Below, in pieces: positions 35,338 to 44,124 of a DNA stretch of 64,000 bases; positions within the stretch are counted from its first letter, which is position 1; every line of letters starts with the position of its first letter. Source of the stretch: Chitinophagaceae bacterium PMP191F (GTDB lineage: Bacteria > Bacteroidota > Bacteroidia > Chitinophagales > Chitinophagaceae); NCBI GenBank assembly GCA_001302245.1, contig LGYU01000029.1, positions 62,001 through 126,000 on the forward strand, read 5' to 3'. Under the pieces are notes generated by a model, which saw only the letters and a program-made list of their open reading frames with translations, had not been told where the DNA came from and ran no database searches. The translations under genes were made by a program, and so were the position numbers.

Positions 35338-36435
35338 ATGAACAAACTGCGCTTCTCGAAAGATAAAGGCTCTGCATTTTATAAAGAGTTGACAGAAGCT
35401 CTTGATCGCTACTTCACTGAGAACAGTATTCAGAGATCAGGTGGTAAAAGAATGCTGTTCAAAATAATACTCTATTTCTCACTGGATATGTTGTTGTACG
35501 GCCTGATGATCACCAGCAGTACGCCGGTTGCTTTCTATACTTTTTATTTATTGATGGGGTTGTCTGTATTGCTGACCGCATTCAATATTTCGCACGATGC
35601 GGCACATGGCGTAGCTGTAAAAAGCAAATACTGGAATAAGATCCTGTTTTCCATCAGTTTCAACCTGCAGGGCAATAATGCTTATGTATGGGGCAAAAAT
35701 CATAATGAATCGCATCACCTGTATACCAATGTAGAAGGAAGCGATATTGATGTATTGAACAACCCGTTGTTCAGAATGACGGAAAGTCAACCTTTGCAAT
35801 GGTATCACCGGTACCAGTTCCTGTATGCCCCGGTATTATACCTGTTGTATTCACTGAACTGGTTTTTCTTCCGTGAAACACTGATGTTGTTCAATTATTC
35901 CAGCAGAACCATTCATATCCACATCCCGCCACGGGAGGTGATAAAGCTGATTGTGTACAAATTGCTTTACATAGGGTATATGATCGTACTGCCGGTATAC
36001 CTGTTGCCATTTGGCATTACCACGGTATTACTGGCATTTGTACTGAATCATTTTATGGTGTCCTGGATATTTGTAGGTGTGCTGGGCGTTTCGCATGTAT
36101 CAGATTATGTCTCTCATCCTGTACCCGATAAGGACAACCGGCTTACAATCAGTTGGCCTACATTGCAAATGCAAACGTCGGTAGACTATAATGCAGGCAG
36201 TGTGTTCTTTAACTGGACACTGGGCGGTTTTAACGCGCATGCATTGCATCACCTGTTGCCCAATATCAGTCATGTGCATTACCTGAAAATATTACCTGTA
36301 TTCAGATATCTATGCAATAAACATGGTATTGTGTACATGGAAATGCCTTATCATAAAGCGCTGGCATCTCATTTCCGTTTTCTGAAAGCCATGGGAAAAA
36401 GTCAACATATAAATCCTGTTCCCTTTGCGCGATAA
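35338..36435 (+). CDS. Membrane fatty acid desaturase 1
   Basis: 365 residues with the three histidine boxes of membrane desaturases: SHDAAHG (about residue 85), NHNESHHLYTN (about 121) and ALHHLLPNISHVHY (about 302). Four or so hydrophobic segments span the membrane between them. The enzyme inserts a double bond in an acyl chain using O2 and electrons from a redox partner that is not encoded nearby. The next gene is a clear paralogue, overlapping by 11 bases. Confidence 0.93.
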   Translation: MNKLRFSKDKGSAFYKELTEALDRYFTENSIQRSGGKRMLFKIILYFSLDMLLYGLMITSSTPVAFYTFYLLMGLSVLLTAFNISHDAAHGVAVKSKYWNKILFSISFNLQGNNAYVWGKNHNESHHLYTNVEGSDIDVLNNPLFRMTESQPLQWYHRYQFLYAPVLYLLYSLNWFFFRETLMLFNYSSRTIHIHIPPREVIKLIVYKLLYIGYMIVLPVYLLPFGITTVLLAFVLNHFMVSWIFVGVLGVSHVSDYVSHPVPDKDNRLTISWPTLQMQTSVDYNAGSVFFNWTLGGFNAHALHHLLPNISHVHYLKILPVFRYLCNKHGIVYMEMPYHKALASHFRFLKAMGKSQHINPVPFAR

Positions 36436-37483
36436 ACACATTCATATAGCACAGGATAGTGAATTGCTCAAACTCATTTACCGTCAGGTAGATGAACAAC
36501 TTGTTGTTGACAAAAATGCATTCAGGCGATTCCTGTGTATAAAGTTTGCAGTTTACTTCCTGTTATCTGCCGGAACATATAGTATGTTGTATGTAATATC
36601 AAATGTCTGGTGGTTCATAGCCTGTTTTATGGCCTATGGTTTTTGTTTATTGCTGTTTGCGTTTAACTTTTCACACGACTTCTCGCACAATACTATTTTC
36701 AGAAATAAGCAATGGAATAATCTCTGTTTCACTGTCATTTACACCATGGTAGGCGCTCATGCAGCAGCATGGAAACAACGGCATATCCATTCTCATCATT
36801 ATGCGCCTAATGTAGAGGAATATGATTCAGACCTGCGGATCTCAAAGCTGATACGTGTTATTCCCGGTAGCGAACACAAATGGTATCACCGGTTTCAGCA
36901 TTTGTATGCACCGCTTGCCTATACCAGTTATTCGATTTTCTGGGTATTTATCAAAGATTTTGTGATCCTGTATTCAAAAGATGAATACAATACAAAGAAG
37001 AATACAGTCTATCATCTTTCTTTCTGGATACAGAAAATAATTTATCTCTGCCTGGCATTATTGTTACCGTTGCTGCTTGCTGCAAAGCCCTGGTATATTG
37101 TGCTGATCGGTTTTGTCTGCATGCACTTGTTCCAGTCGTTGTTCCTGTTGTTCACTTTCTTTATGACCCATCATGTGGAGAACACCGCTTATCCCATTAC
37201 AGACCAGCAGGGATATATCAGTACTTCCTGGTTGATGAACCAGGTGAAAAGTTCCAATGACATGCATCCGTTCAGTGAAACGGCCAATTTTCTATTGGGG
37301 GGATTTAATAATCATATAGCCCATCATTTATTTCCGCATATACACCATGTCCATTATCCCAGGCTGAACCGGATATTGTACAGCATCCTGGAACAACATC
37401 ACATTACACCCAATCAAACAAGCTATTGGGGTGGTATTGTATCGCACTGGCGTTTACTGAAAAAAATGGGTCAAGCAGAATGA
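36425..37483 (+). CDS. Membrane fatty acid desaturase 2 (TTG start)
   Basis: 352 residues, with boxes FSHDFSHN, RHIHSHHYAPN and IAHHLFPHIHHVHY. The start is a TTG at 36425, inside the end of desaturase 1. The homologous N-terminal helix (DSELLKLIYRQVDEQL) begins just after it, and the first ATG would remove more than 50 residues of the conserved part, so the TTG is preferred. The 11-base overlap suggests translational coupling. The two proteins share box spacing but differ at most other sites; distinct regiospecificity is likely. Its stop abuts the stop of the DHA2 exporter with no base between. Confidence 0.9.
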   Translation: MRDKHIHIAQDSELLKLIYRQVDEQLVVDKNAFRRFLCIKFAVYFLLSAGTYSMLYVISNVWWFIACFMAYGFCLLLFAFNFSHDFSHNTIFRNKQWNNLCFTVIYTMVGAHAAAWKQRHIHSHHYAPNVEEYDSDLRISKLIRVIPGSEHKWYHRFQHLYAPLAYTSYSIFWVFIKDFVILYSKDEYNTKKNTVYHLSFWIQKIIYLCLALLLPLLLAAKPWYIVLIGFVCMHLFQSLFLLFTFFMTHHVENTAYPITDQQGYISTSWLMNQVKSSNDMHPFSETANFLLGGFNNHIAHHLFPHIHHVHYPRLNRILYSILEQHHITPNQTSYWGGIVSHWRLLKKMGQAE

Positions 37484-38899
37484 TCATTCTTCCGGAACAG
37501 TAGCTCTGACAGGCGAAGCAGTACCTGCCTGTGGTAATTTCAATGCAGGTATGATTGCTATAATGATCAGGAAAGCAGAGACCAGGAAACCATCCTGCAA
37601 GGCAAAATATTCCGCTACAGCGGCCGTATGTTTTTTATCAATGTAATAATTATAAATAAAAATGTGCAGCGCACCACTGATGGCAATACCTATTGAACCG
37701 CCCAACTGTTGCAACAGACTGTTCATAGACGTGGCAGTAGCTGTTTGCTGAACACTTACTGAATTGAGCAATGCTGTGGAAACCGGCGCCACCAGTAAAC
37801 TCATACCCAAACCGCGTATGATCATGGGCAACATAATAAACCATACGGTAGCACCCACATTGATACGCGAAAAAAGGAACATGGAAGCGGATACCAGTAT
37901 CAATCCTAAAATAGACGTATTACGGATAAGTCCACGGTCGGCCATTTTCCCGGCATACGGTCTTGACAGCAACATCATCAATGCATTGGGAAGCAGTAAC
38001 AGACCGGATTGTATTTCCGAATATCCCAGCAATCCCTGCAACAAAAAAGGGAGAAAGAACAATCCGCCGTATAAAGCAATAGACCGTATCACTACAATGA
38101 TGGCACAATTGATAAAAGCATTCGATTTAAAAATACTGAGATCCAGTAGCGGTGCTGCTTTGCGTGAGGAACGGATAAACATGAACAGCGCCAGTGCTGT
38201 AACACTGATGCCACTTACCAGTTGCCAGGAAAATCCGCCATTTTGCGTTACTGCCGAAACACTATACTGTATACCAACAATGAATAACGAAAAAAAGATA
38301 AAACCTGTTATATCAAAAGCTGGTTTGCTGATAGGTTGCAGTTTCAGAAAACCCAGGTAACGAGTGGTCATTACAATGGTCAGGATACCGATAGGGATAT
38401 TGACATAGAAAATAGATTCCCATCCGAAATACTGGGTCAGTAATCCGCCCAGTGTAGGACCCAATGCAGGCCCCATTACATTGCCGATGCCCCACCAGCC
38501 AATAGCGCTGCCTCTTTCTTCTTTGGGAAAGCTTTCACTCAATATAGCCAGGGAAGTGGGAGAGATGGCCCCTCCGCCGGTAGCCTGTATCACTCTTGCA
38601 ATGACCAGCATAGTAAGGCTATTGGAAAGGCTGCATAATAATGAACCTAAAGTAAAGACCAGTACACTCAGCAGGAATAAAGAGTAATAACCGATGCTGC
38701 TTTTTAACCAGTTGGTAAGCGGTATAAACAGGCAGAAGGAGATCATATAAGCAGTGATGACCCATTCTACCTCATCTACCTCCACCTGGAACTTATTGCG
38801 GATAACCGGCAGGGATACATTTACAATACTGCTGTCAATGGCCGCCATAGACGTGCCCAGCATCAGGGTGATCAGTATAAGTTGCCTGTTCCTCAACAT
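37484..38899 (-). CDS. DHA2-family (EmrB/QacA-type) MFS exporter
   Basis: 471 residues from the ATG at 38899 (the longer frame to 39103 adds 68 residues outside the family pattern). The start MLRNRQLILITLMLG leads into TM1 with motif D1 (AAIDSSIVNVSLPVI), then WVITAYMISFCLFIPLTNWL and motif C (GWWGIGNVMGPALGPTLGG) in TM5, as in 14-TM proton-driven multidrug exporters. No adaptor (EmrA) or TolC gene is beside it. An attenuator-like terminator lies about 190 bases upstream at 39084-39116. Substrate unknown. Confidence 0.93.
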   Translation of the reverse strand: MLRNRQLILITLMLGTSMAAIDSSIVNVSLPVIRNKFQVEVDEVEWVITAYMISFCLFIPLTNWLKSSIGYYSLFLLSVLVFTLGSLLCSLSNSLTMLVIARVIQATGGGAISPTSLAILSESFPKEERGSAIGWWGIGNVMGPALGPTLGGLLTQYFGWESIFYVNIPIGILTIVMTTRYLGFLKLQPISKPAFDITGFIFFSLFIVGIQYSVSAVTQNGGFSWQLVSGISVTALALFMFIRSSRKAAPLLDLSIFKSNAFINCAIIVVIRSIALYGGLFFLPFLLQGLLGYSEIQSGLLLLPNALMMLLSRPYAGKMADRGLIRNTSILGLILVSASMFLFSRINVGATVWFIMLPMIIRGLGMSLLVAPVSTALLNSVSVQQTATATSMNSLLQQLGGSIGIAISGALHIFIYNYYIDKKHTAAVAEYFALQDGFLVSAFLIIIAIIPALKLPQAGTASPVRATVPEE

Positions 38900-39083
38900 T
38901 CGTACTGTAATATGCTGAAAAAATAAATCATACAATCCCTGAGGGAGTAAAATTCTGGCGCAATGACCGTAACGGATGCAGAGTAAAAAAGCAAGCCGGA
39001 GTATGAACATTGCAATCTCTATGTGATATGCTGATGCTTTGAACTGTGCAATACCTCTTGTCCATCTCTTCAAGCTGTGTTTA

Positions 39084-39116
39084 AAATAAAAAAGGAGCTG
39101 CATGGAAATGCGCTCC
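39084..39116 (-). terminator. Attenuator-like terminator upstream of the DHA2 exporter
   Basis: GGAGC-T-GCAT (39094-39103) pairs with ATGC-GCTCC (39108-39116), 9 bp with one bulge and a 4-base loop. On the minus strand it is followed by TTTTTTATTT. No minus-strand gene lies upstream: 39117-39326 has no minus-strand ATG at all. So it either ends a small RNA or sits in a long leader of the exporter gene and controls read-through. The rest of the 38900-39326 gap has no supported ORF. Confidence 0.6.
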
Positions 39117-39290
39117 GATTTAAATCCAATATCCTATGAAAAACCGTGTATGTAATTTCAATTAGGATGCCAATTTCAGAACTGCCTGTATTTAAAGGAG
39201 AAAGGAGTATGGCACTTCCACTTTTTATCCCACAATGGGCAAAATGGACCCCAGAATAGGAATACTGTGGAATACAACCTCCCCGTCGCT

Positions 39291-39298
39291 TATCTTCG
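39291..39298 (+). promoter_or_regulatory. Near-consensus -7 element of the Crp/Fnr-type gene
   Basis: TATCTTCG differs from TAnnTTTG at one position and ends 28 bases before the ATG at 39327. No good -33 was found. Confidence 0.3.
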
Positions 39299-39326
39299 TA
39301 CCCACCGAAAGAATAACTGCGTGACT

Positions 39327-39905
39327 ATGAAGCAATTCCTCGACAAAATCAATAAGCTGTATCCTTTACCGGAAACAGACCTGCAGCAATTACTGGCTGT
39401 TACAGAAGCAGTAGAGTTGGCTAAAGGAACAGTACTGTTCCGGGAAGCAACAATCACCAGCAAGGTCTTTTTCATAGAACAGGGCATTGCGCGGGCATTT
39501 ACCTGTAAAAACGACAAAGAGGTTACGTTCTGGTTTGGCATGGATGGCGATATTGTATTGCCCATGCGCAGTTATGTAGACAATAAGCCCGGCTATGAAA
39601 CGGTAGATATACTGGAAGATTCACTATTGTATCAACTCAATACAGCCGATCTGCAGCATTTATATGCAACCAATATACAGATCGCCAACTGGGGAAGAAG
39701 GCTGGCAGAATATGAACTGCTGCAAACGGAAGAACGCTTCATTTCATTACAATTTCATTCTGCACGGGAAAGATATATTGCTCTGATCCAAAAGGATCCC
39801 GAACTGGTACAGCGTATCCGGTTGGGGCATATTGCATCTTACCTGGGTATTTCACAGGTTACTTTAAGCCGTATCAGGGCTGAACTGGCTTCCGGAAGTT
39901 TTTAG
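39327..39905 (+). CDS. Crp/Fnr-family transcriptional regulator
   Basis: 192 residues from the ATG at 39327. The cyclic-nucleotide-binding-type barrel covers residues 10-120 (GTVLFREATITSKVFFIEQGIARAF), followed by a long helix (GRRLAEYELLQTEERF) and a winged helix-turn-helix (GHIASYLGISQVTLSRIRAEL). No Cys cluster of Fnr type is present and the cAMP-contact Arg/Ser pair is not evident, as in most short Bacteroidota members. It is divergent from the DHA2 exporter and 56 bases ahead of an SMR exporter, so it may control either. Confidence 0.92.
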   Translation: MKQFLDKINKLYPLPETDLQQLLAVTEAVELAKGTVLFREATITSKVFFIEQGIARAFTCKNDKEVTFWFGMDGDIVLPMRSYVDNKPGYETVDILEDSLLYQLNTADLQHLYATNIQIANWGRRLAEYELLQTEERFISLQFHSARERYIALIQKDPELVQRIRLGHIASYLGISQVTLSRIRAELASGSF

Positions 39906-39961
39906 CATTTGTAAAAAAATGGCATGCTGTGATCTGCCATCTTTGCAAAAAATTATCAACG

Positions 39962-40288
39962 ATGGCATGGATCTTACTCGTAGTAGCTGGTTTGTTTGAA
40001 GTAGGTTTTACTACCTGTCTCAGTAAGGCAAAAGCAGCTTCCGGTAGCATGGCTATATGGTGGTTGCTGGGTTTCCTGGTTTCACTGGTGGCCAGTATGA
40101 TATTGTTATACAAAGCAACGCAAACGCTGCCCATGGGTACAGCTTATGCAGTGTGGACGGGCATTGGAGCAGTTGGCACTGTGCTGATGGGCATCTTCTT
40201 TTTCAATGAACCGGCAGATTTCTGGCGTATACTCTTTATTGTATTGCTGATTGGTTCTATTGCAGGGTTGAAACTGGTGGCTGAATAA
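39962..40288 (+). CDS. SMR-family exporter (SugE/Gdx-like)
   Basis: 108 residues from the ATG at 39962, the standard SMR length with four transmembrane helices. The conserved Glu is at residue 14 (AGLFEVGF). TM3 has the signature LPMGTAYAVWTGIGAVGTV, typical of SugE/Gdx (guanidinium exporters) rather than of EmrE. It works as an antiparallel dimer driven by protons. The 56 bases before it are too short for a guanidine riboswitch. A hairpin follows at 40302-40339. Confidence 0.93.
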   Translation: MAWILLVVAGLFEVGFTTCLSKAKAASGSMAIWWLLGFLVSLVASMILLYKATQTLPMGTAYAVWTGIGAVGTVLMGIFFFNEPADFWRILFIVLLIGSIAGLKLVAE

Positions 40289-40301
40289 AGCATACTTACA
40301 A

Positions 40302-40339
40302 TAACCAGTCAGGTGCAACTCCTTATACCTGACTGGTTA
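40302..40339 (+). terminator. Hairpin after the SMR gene
   Basis: A perfect 13-bp inverted repeat (TAACCAGTCAGGT at 40302-40314, ACCTGACTGGTTA at 40327-40339) with a 12-base loop. No T-tract follows, so it may terminate weakly or stabilise the 3' end. Confidence 0.6.
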
Positions 40340-40400
40340 CACAATGTTTTGAACAAAAGATCCGCTGTTTTGTAATACCTTTCTATCAAGTTGTATTTAT

Positions 40401-41393
40401 ATGAGTTTTCTGCAACCTGCACGCAAGGAAGGCAATAAGTTCCTGAACCCTGTTAACACTTCTATAGCCACCAACCTGTTCAAGGTACTGGTAGCTTATT
40501 TAGCCAACAAGAACCAGGTAAGGCCATTACACGCACCAGGGCCGTTTATTACCGATGCTACTATATACAAAACAGATCCTGCAAATGGCCTGCGGGTTAC
40601 CTGGCTTGGACATTCCACCTTGCTGATTGAAATTGATGGAAAACGCATTCTTACAGATCCTGTATGGAGCGAAAGAGTATCTTTTTCTTCAGTAATAGGT
40701 CCCAAACGCTTTTTTGCACCGCCATTGTCATTACAGGATCTGCCGCCACTGGATGCCGTTCTGGTATCACACGACCATTACGATCATCTTGATAAAGCAA
40801 CCATTCATATACTGGCCGCGAAAAATATTCCATTCTATTGTTCCCTGGGAGTAGGGAAGTACCTGCAGCAATATGGCATACCGGCCAGTTGCATTACTGA
40901 GCTGAACTGGACAGAACAGGCAGCTATTGGCAACAATTGTACGTTGATAGCCACTCCATCCCGTCATTTTTCAGGACGAAGTTTGTTCAACCGGTTCCAG
41001 ACACTGTGGTCATCCTTTATCATTGGTACATCCCGCCACAATATTTATTTCGGGGCTGATTCCGGCTGGTTTCCGGGTTTTGAGGAAATCGGCAACGCCT
41101 ATGGCCCGTTTGACCTTACCATGATTGAAATTGGCGCTTCAGACCCTTTATGGGCCGATATTCACCTGGGTCCTGAACTGGCCTTCCAGGCGCACCTGGC
41201 GCTTAAAGGCAAACAAATGCTCCCTATTCACTGGGGTACCTTCAGCCTGGCATTGCACGACTGGCGCCAACCCATAGAAAAACTGCAGCAACTGGCCGCT
41301 CAACAGGGTGTTCCATTACTGGTACCACGTCCCGGAGAACCTGTAAATGTTACAGGAGCGGATTATAATACACACTGGTGGCTTAACAGTTGA
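40401..41393 (+). CDS. NAPE-PLD/UlaG-like metallo-hydrolase
   Basis: 330 residues, metallo-beta-lactamase fold. Metal-binding motif SHDHYDHLD (about residue 120), WLGHSTLLIEIDGKRILTDPV before it, and later TPSRHFSGRSLFNR, FGADSGW and PIHWGTF. This set is that of the NAPE-PLD-like phosphodiesterase/UlaG group. In bacteria the substrate is mostly unknown; a phospholipid-type head group is possible. It has no signal peptide. A near-consensus -7 (TACCTTTC, 40376-40383) lies upstream. Confidence 0.88.
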   Translation: MSFLQPARKEGNKFLNPVNTSIATNLFKVLVAYLANKNQVRPLHAPGPFITDATIYKTDPANGLRVTWLGHSTLLIEIDGKRILTDPVWSERVSFSSVIGPKRFFAPPLSLQDLPPLDAVLVSHDHYDHLDKATIHILAAKNIPFYCSLGVGKYLQQYGIPASCITELNWTEQAAIGNNCTLIATPSRHFSGRSLFNRFQTLWSSFIIGTSRHNIYFGADSGWFPGFEEIGNAYGPFDLTMIEIGASDPLWADIHLGPELAFQAHLALKGKQMLPIHWGTFSLALHDWRQPIEKLQQLAAQQGVPLLVPRPGEPVNVTGADYNTHWWLNS

Positions 41394-41481
41394 TAAATTG
41401 CAATGTTAAGAGGTTGATATGATGTTTTAAGGGTGTAAACTGTATGCAGCGCTAAGTACTTTATGTTTCGTGTTCTGCGAA

Positions 41482-41508
41482 AAACTTATAACTTAAAACC
41501 TATAACTG
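41482..41508. repeat. Dispersed intergenic repeat, copy 2 (inverted)
   Basis: AAACTTATAACTT followed by AAAACCTATAACTG: the reverse-complement counterpart of the stretch at 9966-9992, sharing blocks of 9 and 10 identical bases around a variable centre. It lies directly upstream of the ABC exporter promoter. Confidence 0.5.
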
Positions 41509-41517
41509 ACAACTCTT

Positions 41518-41525
41518 TATCTTTG
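41518..41525 (+). promoter_or_regulatory. -7 element of the ABC exporter gene
   Basis: TATCTTTG is a perfect TAnnTTTG match, only 15 bases before the TTG start at 41541, so the transcript leader would be under 15 bases. Confidence 0.55.
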
Positions 41526-41540
41526 CTAAAATTTTTGTAG

Positions 41541-43370
41541 TTGAAGCATCTTGCCGCGTTAAACAAATATTTCTGGAAGTACAGGTATCGTTTCAGTTTT
41601 GGGATACTGTTCATTCTCATCTCCAATTACTTCGCCATACTGGCACCACAGGTTACAGGTTATGTATTTGATGTAGTGCAACAGTCATTCGGCATCCATA
41701 CAAAACCGCCTGCCAAAGATTATGATATCCTGGTGGTATGGTTCATTCATTTTGCAGAACAATACAAAGTTATTTCTGTAATTGCCCTGTGCGGTATTAC
41801 CATACTGATACTGGCCCTGATACGCGGTGTATTCATGTTCTTTATGCGGCAAACCATTATTGTAACCAGCCGTCACGTTGAATACGATCAGAAAAATGAA
41901 ATCTTTGAACATTACCTGAAGCTGGACACAGGTTTTTACAAATCACACAGTACCGGTGATCTTATGAATCGCATGACAGAAGACGTTAGTCGTGTAAGAA
42001 TGTTCATGGGCCCTGCAGTAATGTATTTTATCAACCTGGTAACGCTTATTTCGCTGGCGCTGTTTTACATGATCAAGAAAGACAAGCTGCTTTCATTGTA
42101 TGTATTGGCCCCATTACCCATACTGGCAATTGTAATCTACGCAGTAAACACGGTGATCCACAAAAGAAGTGAACGCATTCAATCTTTACTGTCCGATCTT
42201 ACCACCAATGCGCAGGAGTCCTATTCCGGCATACGCGTTATCAAATCTTTTGTACAGGAAAAATCAATGCTGGGCTTTTTTGAAAAGAACAGCGAAGAAT
42301 ATAAAGTCAATGCGATTGGCCTGGCCAAACTGGAAGCGGTGTATTTCCCCTCAATGGGATTGTTGATTGGTTTGAGTACACTGCTGACCATTATGATTGG
42401 TGGTATCTATGCCATTTATGGTCAACGGGGTATACAGATCGGTACTATTGCAGAGTTTGTGATGTATATCAACATGCTTACATTCCCGGTAAGTGCCATC
42501 GGCTGGACGGCCAGTATGATACAACGGGCTGCGGCCTCTCAGAAACGCATCAATGAATTCCTGGATACAAAACCAGTTATTGTCAATCCACCAGCCCCAC
42601 AAACACCTGTATTGCAGGGTAATATTGTTTTTGACCATGTCAACTTTACATATCCCAATACAGGGATCCATGCGTTGAAAGACTTTAACCTTTCTATACA
42701 AAAAGGACATAAGGTGGCTATCATTGGTCATACAGGCAGTGGCAAAACTACAGTGGCGCAGTTACTGTTGCGTATGTATGATCCTGGCGATGGTAAGATC
42801 ACCATTGACAATATTGCAGTGCAACAAATGCAACTGCAGGAGTTGCGCAGACAGATCTGTTATGTGCCACAGGATGTATTTTTATTCAGTGATACAGTAG
42901 CAGGGAACATTGGTTTTGGTGTGCCCGATGCCACACCCGAACTGGTGAAGAAAGCTGCACAGTATGCCAGTGTAGATAAAGAGATCATGGCATTTCATGA
43001 CAATTATGAAACGGTTATTGGTGAGCGTGGCGTAACACTGAGCGGTGGACAAAAACAAAGGATCTCTATTGCCAGGGCACTTGCCAAAGATCCGCAGATA
43101 GTGGTATTTGACGATTGCCTCAGTGCCGTGGATGCCAGAACAGAAAAAGAAATACTCGGTAACCTCAATGATTTTTTACAGGATAAAACAGCCATTATTA
43201 TTACACATCGGGTTTTTTCGTTATTTGAGTTTGACCTTATTGTGGTGATGGAAGAAGGAAAAATAGTTGAAACAGGTAAACATCACGACCTGATGGCCCG
43301 TAATGGACATTATGCCTATCTGTATGAGCAGCAACAACTGAAAGAGCGGGAGGTCAGCCCGGATGTCTGA
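41541..43370 (+). CDS. ABC exporter half-transporter, MdlA-like (TTG start)
   Basis: 609 residues: six transmembrane helices (1-330) fused to a nucleotide-binding domain (355-600). A TAG stop sits immediately before the TTG at 41541, and the N-terminus (MKHLAALNKYFWKYRYRF) fits the family, so TTG is the start. Walker A GHTGSGKTT and signature LSGGQKQRISIARAL are normal. Walker B reads VVFDDCLSAVD: the catalytic Glu is replaced by Asp, as in MdlA-type halves with a degenerate site that pair with a second, active half. No partner gene is next to it. The transported compound is unknown (lipid or drug). Confidence 0.92.
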   Translation: MKHLAALNKYFWKYRYRFSFGILFILISNYFAILAPQVTGYVFDVVQQSFGIHTKPPAKDYDILVVWFIHFAEQYKVISVIALCGITILILALIRGVFMFFMRQTIIVTSRHVEYDQKNEIFEHYLKLDTGFYKSHSTGDLMNRMTEDVSRVRMFMGPAVMYFINLVTLISLALFYMIKKDKLLSLYVLAPLPILAIVIYAVNTVIHKRSERIQSLLSDLTTNAQESYSGIRVIKSFVQEKSMLGFFEKNSEEYKVNAIGLAKLEAVYFPSMGLLIGLSTLLTIMIGGIYAIYGQRGIQIGTIAEFVMYINMLTFPVSAIGWTASMIQRAAASQKRINEFLDTKPVIVNPPAPQTPVLQGNIVFDHVNFTYPNTGIHALKDFNLSIQKGHKVAIIGHTGSGKTTVAQLLLRMYDPGDGKITIDNIAVQQMQLQELRRQICYVPQDVFLFSDTVAGNIGFGVPDATPELVKKAAQYASVDKEIMAFHDNYETVIGERGVTLSGGQKQRISIARALAKDPQIVVFDDCLSAVDARTEKEILGNLNDFLQDKTAIIITHRVFSLFEFDLIVVMEEGKIVETGKHHDLMARNGHYAYLYEQQQLKEREVSPDV

Positions 43371-43552
43371 TGCCCAAATGCAGACAGGATAAGGATTTGA
43401 AGAATACCGGATATATTGACAGTGAGCATTTTCAACCCCTATGAATGTTGTATGTTGCTATAAATGAAGCCCCTTCTGATATTGAAAAATAAACGTATCT
43501 ATGTATCTCGCGTAGCCGTACAAAAATTAAGTGTGCAAAATTGGCAGGTAAA

Positions 43553-43583
43553 TTTTGCTGAATCTAAAACAATATTATATTTG
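43553..43583 (+). promoter_or_regulatory. Promoter of the PUR-alpha gene
   Basis: TTTTG (43553-43557), 18 bases, then TATATTTG (43576-43583): a good two-part Bacteroidota promoter, 48 bases before the ATG at 43632. Confidence 0.65.
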
Positions 43584-43631
43584 TATCTACTTTATTTGAA
43601 TTCTGACAATTCTTAAACTGCTAAAACTTAA

Positions 43632-44057
43632 ATGACTGTGGCGTACGAAAACAACGACAAACGAATGGAAAGCGTTTACAGCAAACGTATCAGGGCTGGG
43701 AAACGAAGAACCTATTTCTTCGATGTGAGAGCAACTCGTGGGAATGATTATTACATAACCATCACAGAAAGCCGCAAGAAGTTTAATGAGAATGGCTACG
43801 ACAGGCACAAGATTTTCCTGTACAAAGAAGACTTCAACAAATTTTTAAAGGCACTGACTGAAGCTGTAGACTATGTGAAGACTGACCTGATGCCTAATTT
43901 CGATTTCGATGCGTACAACCACGATCAGGCTCCTGATGATGCTGAAGACCTGGGTACTGATGGCGCTGAAGTTGAAACTGTAGTAGTAAACAACAGCATC
44001 GCCGATAACAGCAGCAGCGCTGTGAACAATACAGGCGAAGAAGTAGACAAATGGTAA
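43632..44057 (+). CDS. PUR-alpha-like nucleic-acid-binding protein (DUF3276)
   Basis: 141 residues. The conserved part is residues 10-90: ESVYSKRIRAGKRRTYFFDVRATRGNDYYI in outline, with SRKKF and RHKIFLYKEDFNKFLKAL, the single PUR repeat pattern of DUF3276 proteins. The C-terminal 45 residues are acidic and Asn/Ser-rich, probably disordered. Members bind single-stranded DNA or RNA and are widespread in Bacteroidota. Strong promoter and terminator suggest a well-expressed single gene. Confidence 0.93.
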   Translation: MTVAYENNDKRMESVYSKRIRAGKRRTYFFDVRATRGNDYYITITESRKKFNENGYDRHKIFLYKEDFNKFLKALTEAVDYVKTDLMPNFDFDAYNHDQAPDDAEDLGTDGAEVETVVVNNSIADNSSSAVNNTGEEVDKW

Positions 44058-44083
44058 AACATCACATAGTGTAAAATACATTG

Positions 44084-44110
44084 AAAGCCCCGGAATACCG
44101 GGGCTTTTTT
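44084..44110 (+). terminator. Intrinsic terminator of the PUR-alpha gene
   Basis: AAAGCCCCGG (44084-44093), a 4-base loop and CCGGGGCTTT (44098-44107), with a T-tract to 44110. Confidence 0.85.
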
Positions 44111-44124
44111 ATTGCATTGATTGC

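Noticed and set aside
35329-35340. GCCACCATG resembling a eukaryotic start context
   Set aside because: Chance; the gene is bacterial with clear bacterial neighbours.
39906-39961. Guanidine riboswitch before the SMR gene
   Set aside because: Only 56 bases separate it from the upstream gene, too short for the known classes, and no matching conserved bases were seen.
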